Assembly: GCA_947624205.1 (NCBI GenBank)
Contig: CANQJI010000010.1
Span: forward strand, 1 to 46,319
DNA length: 46,319 nucleotides
DNA from: an uncultured Akkermansia sp.
Lineage (GTDB): Bacteria; Verrucomicrobiota; Verrucomicrobiia; Verrucomicrobiales; Akkermansiaceae
Direction of reading: 5' to 3'
The notes beneath the pieces are model-generated. The model was not told the DNA's origin and searched no databases. It saw only the letters and a program-made list of their open reading frames with translations. The position numbers and the translations under genes are program-made. Positions 42,929-46,319 of the stretch are shown here, in pieces; the first letter of the stretch is position 1; each line of letters opens with the position of its first letter.

Positions 42929-43305
42929 GGGGCAATCGCATTCGGATAAAGTCGAAAAGAGGAGCAATTCCCCAAATCGTACATCCAAAGGCACCGCCAG
43001 ATGCCACTGCCCGCCCCTTTCTAACCACACCCGCACATTGCTCTCACGATTTAGCCGTTGTATTTGCTTCGCCACACTCGCGCGTAAACGCGGGAACTCC
43101 CCAAATCGTACCTCGTAAATCGTACTTCGTACATAGGCGCCGCTAGGCGCCACCGCCTCCGCCGCTTTCTAACCACGTCCGCGCGTCGTTCCCCAATCCC
43201 GCCCCGCATCCGCTCCGCCATATTCGCGCGCAAGCGCGGGAACTCCCACAAATCGTACCTCGTACATCGTACATAGACAAACGCATTTCCTAATGCGTTT
43301 GCCCT
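42929..43305 (-). repeat. MITE-like repeat, copy D
   Basis: A 377-bp copy. The left end GGGGCAATCGCATTCGG is diverged, and most of the head segment seen in the other copies is missing. Two internal GCGGGAACTC/CGTAC units follow, and the right end is the ATTTCCTAATGCGTTTGCCCT hairpin. The right end overlaps the 3' end of the J-domain gene and provides its last four codons and stop. Confidence 0.65.
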
Positions 43306-44039
43306 GGGGCTTCCTCAAGACGATCCAAAGCCTTAAGCAAATTCACAGCAGGTCTGTAACCCTGTGCAGCAGCTTTTTCCCACCAGATCCTCGCCGCGGC
43401 GCGATTTGGATCCATGCCAAGTGCCGCAATCCCTGTATTGAGTAAGTTCCCGTAACGAAATTGCTCCACGGCATTGCCGCTTTCTGCAGCAGTGCGCACT
43501 TGCAGAAGATGTCGCTCCAGCACGCGTTTCTGTTCTTCCGGCGACAAAGGAGATTCTCCCGGTGGCAGTCTTTTTTCAGAGCTCGGCGTCATCTCCCTCG
43601 CCATCCGTTTCATCGAGCCAATCATCACAGGAACGACGATGATAAGGCCCAACGCACACACACCGACGTACTGCCACATTCCTATGCGTGTTCCATGCCG
43701 TAGGAGAGGGGTGCGAGGGCGGTAGTGTCCACGCGAGCGTCTTCTTTCCTCTCCATGGCGTGCAGAAACACGAGAACGACGTTGCGGCATTTCCGCAAGC
43801 TCCGGTAGTCCGCTGTAGCGTTTATGCCGCTCAAGCCAATCATCGTAATCTGCCCGCAAATCGGCATTGCCGAGTGTGTGCCAAGCCTCGCACACGAGTT
43901 TGAAGCGTTCCTCTGCGGCTGCGTTTCCATCGTTGTGATCCGGATGCAGCTGCATCGCTAAACGCCGGTAGGCAGCACGTATCTCCCGCCCATTCGCGCT
44001 TTTCTCGACATCCAGCAGCTCGTAATAATCCTCTCGCAT
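43290..44039 (-). CDS. J-domain protein with membrane helix and Sel1 repeat
   Basis: A 249-aa protein. The J-domain at 1-66 has HPD at 32-34 and should stimulate a DnaK partner. An Arg-rich linker (85-115), one membrane helix (122-143) and a C-terminal Sel1-like part (about 188-240: ESGNAVEQFRYGNLLNTG ... WWEKAAAQGY) follow. The final residues GQTH and the TAG stop lie inside repeat copy D, so the natural end was probably replaced by the insertion. It is 21 bases after the SDR gene and last in a four-gene operon. A DnaK recruiter at the membrane is inferred. Confidence 0.8.
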   Translation of the reverse strand: MREDYYELLDVEKSANGREIRAAYRRLAMQLHPDHNDGNAAAEERFKLVCEAWHTLGNADLRADYDDWLERHKRYSGLPELAEMPQRRSRVSARHGEERRRSRGHYRPRTPLLRHGTRIGMWQYVGVCALGLIIVVPVMIGSMKRMAREMTPSSEKRLPPGESPLSPEEQKRVLERHLLQVRTAAESGNAVEQFRYGNLLNTGIAALGMDPNRAAARIWWEKAAAQGYRPAVNLLKALDRLEEAPGQTH

Positions 44040-44060
44040 GCCTGTCAGAATAGGACCCTA

Positions 44061-44903
44061 TCAGAGAAGCGATGAATCTTCATTTTCAAAGAGTTCTACC
44101 TCAACAAAATGCTCCATGCTCATGCGAGGGAACCATCCGACATCTCTCATTTTCCTTGCGCTGATGCGGTGATTCTTAAGACCGCGCCGCGAACCATTCG
44201 GAGAACTATCCACCCTTGCAGGAATTTTGCTGATCCTCTCCAGCATGGCGTACATCTCGCGCTTCGTAGTACTTTCGCCGCATACGTTCCAAATGCTTCC
44301 TCCCGGCAATTCGGGGTCTGCCAGAAGGAAGAGTGCCCGCGCCGCATCTCCCACATACACGTAGTTGAACATTCTTTCCTCCCCTCCTCCCAATCGCGGC
44401 TCACCACTCACATGCCGCCTCACCACCTCGCAACGCCCAAACCCGTACAGTGCCGCCAGGCGCGCCACGATACCACCTGCCGATGTGACCAGACGTTCCG
44501 TGTCCAGAAGGACGAGACTCTTCTCGTCTTCCACCTCGCAAGGCGTTTCCTCAGTCACCTCCTCTCCCGCGGTGTCAGGATAGAGTCCGGTGGTGGAGCA
44601 GAAAATGACGCGTGCCTGCGATTGCGCATGCAGCAGGGCTTCCGTTGTGTCCCGGTACGCCCTCCGATAATCTGTCGCACTCCCGCCGCGCGTGGAAACG
44701 CACACGTAAATAACCTCCGGCGCCGGTAAAATGGCGGCGGCTTCCGCCAGCGTATCGCCCTCCGCTGCGTCCCCACGCACTCTTGCCTCCGCTCGCTTGT
44801 CAATTGTCAACACACGTGCCCCTTCCGTACGCCAGGCCCGTGCCAGCTCCTTCCCCAGCAGCCCTGCCCCCACCACCCACACCGTGGACACAGCGCGACT
44901 CAT
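44061..44903 (-). CDS. NAD(P)-binding SDR / epimerase-like protein
   Basis: A 280-aa protein. It has a Rossmann N-terminus, VWVVGAGLLGKELARAW (GxGxxG variant). Later FCSTTGLYPD and FNYVYVGDAARALF fit the atypical SDR (YeeZ-like) group rather than classical sugar epimerases; the Tyr-x-x-x-Lys pair is not obvious. It is cytoplasmic. The start overlaps the ispD stop (ATGA). The substrate is unknown. Confidence 0.7.
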   Translation of the reverse strand: MSRAVSTVWVVGAGLLGKELARAWRTEGARVLTIDKRAEARVRGDAAEGDTLAEAAAILPAPEVIYVCVSTRGGSATDYRRAYRDTTEALLHAQSQARVIFCSTTGLYPDTAGEEVTEETPCEVEDEKSLVLLDTERLVTSAGGIVARLAALYGFGRCEVVRRHVSGEPRLGGGEERMFNYVYVGDAARALFLLADPELPGGSIWNVCGESTTKREMYAMLERISKIPARVDSSPNGSRRGLKNHRISARKMRDVGWFPRMSMEHFVEVELFENEDSSLL

Positions 44904-45586
44904 GCAGCACCTCCTCTACTGCGCAAAATAATTTCAGCTTTCTCACAATCCCCGGGAAGCGTGATTTTCATATTCTCCCCCACCTGCACCAACTGTACCC
45001 GCACCCCCAGCAACTGCACTGCGGAAACCTCATCCGTGAGCAGCACTCCGCGTCTTTTCGCCTCCTCGTACGCCTCTCGCAAGAGCTGCGTACGGAAGAT
45101 CTGTGGCGTTTCCATGCCCCAGAGTCCCGCGCGTTCCACCTGCTCCGGAAGAGTACGCCCCTCAGCATCGGCCCTCTTAAGGGTATCCACCACCGGGTGC
45201 GCACAACTTGCCGCGCCGTCCCGTCGCGCTGCCTCTAGGCATTTCAGGATTCCCTCCGGCGTAATGAGCGGGCGCGCCGCATCGTGCACCGCCACCCATT
45301 CTGCCGCCTCCGGCAGTACCGCCAGACCCGCGCGCACAGAATCCTGCCGCTCTGCTCCGCCATCCACACGAATCAGCTGCGCTCCTCCTGCGTATTCCTG
45401 CGGGTGCAGTGCCTCCCACCTCTCCACCGGACACACGAGAATGATACACCCCGCACCGGCTTCGGAAAATGCCCGTACGCTGCGACAGAGCACGGGCTCG
45501 CCCACCAACGGCGCCGCCAATTTATCAAAACCGGCGCGTCGCGACTTCCCTGCTGCCACAATGATAGCGGCCCAGTTCATGTTCAA
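44900..45586 (-). CDS. ispD: 2-C-methyl-D-erythritol 4-phosphate cytidylyltransferase
   Basis: A 228-aa protein. It catalyses CTP + MEP to CDP-ME in the non-mevalonate isoprenoid pathway. The P-loop-like AAIIVAAGKSRRAGFDK is at about 6-22, VHDAARPLIT near 99, and LLTDEVSAV with the conserved TDE. The length is normal. It overlaps yqeY upstream and the SDR gene downstream by four bases each, so translation is probably coupled. The start MNMNWAA could also be the second Met. Confidence 0.9.
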   Translation of the reverse strand: MNMNWAAIIVAAGKSRRAGFDKLAAPLVGEPVLCRSVRAFSEAGAGCIILVCPVERWEALHPQEYAGGAQLIRVDGGAERQDSVRAGLAVLPEAAEWVAVHDAARPLITPEGILKCLEAARRDGAASCAHPVVDTLKRADAEGRTLPEQVERAGLWGMETPQIFRTQLLREAYEEAKRRGVLLTDEVSAVQLLGVRVQLVQVGENMKITLPGDCEKAEIILRSRGGAA

Positions 45587-46038
45587 CTCAGGCGACGGCT
45601 CACCAGCGCAGAAAGCAGCTTGCCCGGCGCGCGTCCTTCGGTGCGCTGCTGCAGCTCCTTCATCACACGCCCCATGTCCTTCTTTGTACTAGCTCCCAAC
45701 TCGGCAATTACCGCCTCCACAAGCGTTTCCACCTCTGCCTCGGTCATCTCTGCAGGCAGCAGCTTCGCCAGTACTTCCGCCTGCGCCTTCTCCGCCGCCG
45801 CCAGCTCCGCTCGCCCGGCCTTTTCGTAAATCTCTCGCGCTTCCTCTCGCTGCTTAATCAGCTTGCGCACCACGTTGAGAGCCTCCGTTTCCGGCAACTC
45901 TTCATGCACATTGCCTTTCGCCACTTGCGCATTCTGTAGCGCCGCCTTCAGTCCGCGAAGCGCATCCATCGCCGCCATATCCCGCCCGAGCATTGCTGCC
46001 TTCAGGCCCACCGTAATCTTTTCATAGGTCGTACTCAT
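45583..46038 (-). CDS. YqeY/GatB-tail family protein
   Basis: A 151-aa protein. It shows the family marks: LKAAMLGRDMAAMDALRGLKAAL at the N-terminus, then VRKLIKQREEAREIYEKAGR, LAKLLPAEMTEAEV and KKDMGRVMKEL. The domain is shared with the tail of GatB and may bind tRNA; its cellular role is unproven. It heads the yqeY-ispD-SDR-J-domain operon. A weak TTGAGT-17-TAAATA lies just before the start. Confidence 0.85.
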   Translation of the reverse strand: MSTTYEKITVGLKAAMLGRDMAAMDALRGLKAALQNAQVAKGNVHEELPETEALNVVRKLIKQREEAREIYEKAGRAELAAAEKAQAEVLAKLLPAEMTEAEVETLVEAVIAELGASTKKDMGRVMKELQQRTEGRAPGKLLSALVSRRLS

Positions 46039-46132
46039 GCCCCTATTTAATCAGCTTTTTTCTCCTACTCAAGCCGGAATTTCGCCAGCTCACGCTTTCC
46101 CTTTTCATTTTCCGACACTCCCCACCCCATCC

Positions 46133-46276
46133 GGGGCAACCGAATTTGAGGAAAGTCAATCAACAGAGAAAATTCCCTTATTGACTGATGATGTTGTTTA
46201 TACGCATCAAAGATCATGACAACAAGCGTTCTTCGCAAAACTCGCGCGGGAACTCCCCAAATCGTACATCGTACAC
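46133..46276 (-). repeat. MITE-like repeat, copy E (one end only)
   Basis: On the plus strand it starts GGGGCAACCGAATTTGAGG and follows the family through the TTATTGACTGATG, TACGCATCAAAGATCATGACA and GGGAACTCCCCAAATCG segments. After CGTACATCGTACA the match ends and the expected TTTGCCCT end is not seen, so the copy is truncated or continues in altered form. The last 43 bases of the window show nothing else. Confidence 0.6.
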
Positions 46277-46319
46277 GGTTAATTAGGGGTGTTAAAATAC
46301 GCGGGACTGAGGTAGAATA

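Overview
The window reads as a chromosome segment from a Gram-negative bacterium of the PVC type, possibly Verrucomicrobiota. This assignment is an inference. It rests on Sec and lipoprotein signals, OmpA-like and beta-barrel proteins, heavy use of Sel1 repeats, FtsZ/tubulin-like proteins of the large 'tubulin-like' family, and weak or absent Shine-Dalgarno sequences before many starts. No ribosomal RNA or taxonomic marker is present, so the phylum call stays tentative.

Positions 1-30.7 kb hold a nearly unbroken run of 23 minus-strand genes, AT-richer to the eye than the right part, with short gaps or overlaps. In transcription order (right to left) they are: a secreted Sel1 protein; two membrane proteins sharing a C-terminal beta domain (one with a collagen-like stretch); a secreted TPR/Sel1 protein; two membrane Sel1 proteins; a small membrane protein; two tandem ~1,000-aa tubulin-like proteins, each with the GGGTGSG signature; a substrate-binding/OmpA fusion; a MotA/ExbB-like channel protein fused to eight Sel1 repeats; three related secreted Sel1 proteins; two lipoproteins sharing a C-terminal domain; a ZorA/MotA-like protein; a ZorB/MotB-like protein with the transmembrane Asp and an OmpA-like domain; a second small membrane protein; an apparently active transglutaminase; a transglutaminase that has lost its Cys and His; an outer-membrane beta-barrel; and a lipoprotein running off the edge. 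Almost every component occurs in two copies. In the motor and transglutaminase pairs one copy keeps the key residues and the other has lost them. I read this as one envelope-spanning machine: cytoplasmic GTPases at the inner membrane, an ion-driven MotAB-like stator pair reaching the peptidoglycan, and periplasmic Sel1 scaffolds, lipoproteins and transglutaminase-fold proteins. It resembles no system I can name. It is not canonical Zorya, because no ZorC/D/E is present. It is the main candidate for an undescribed system.

A 340-bp divergent intergenic region at 30.7-31.06 kb carries a 193-bp element with perfect 22-bp inverted ends and possible promoters. To its right (31-46.3 kb) the DNA looks GC-richer and more ordinary: a secreted protein of unknown function; a HIT / GH31 alpha-glucosidase / histidine kinase operon; tRNA-Ser(CGA) with a consensus promoter; a thioredoxin-fold protein; a plus-strand group with an NahK-like sugar kinase; and a yqeY-ispD-SDR-J-domain operon. 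Five copies of a 0.18-0.38 kb MITE-like repeat with AGGGCAA-type inverted ends lie in the gaps of this right part and none lies in the tubulin cluster. One copy supplies the last codons and stop of the J-domain gene.
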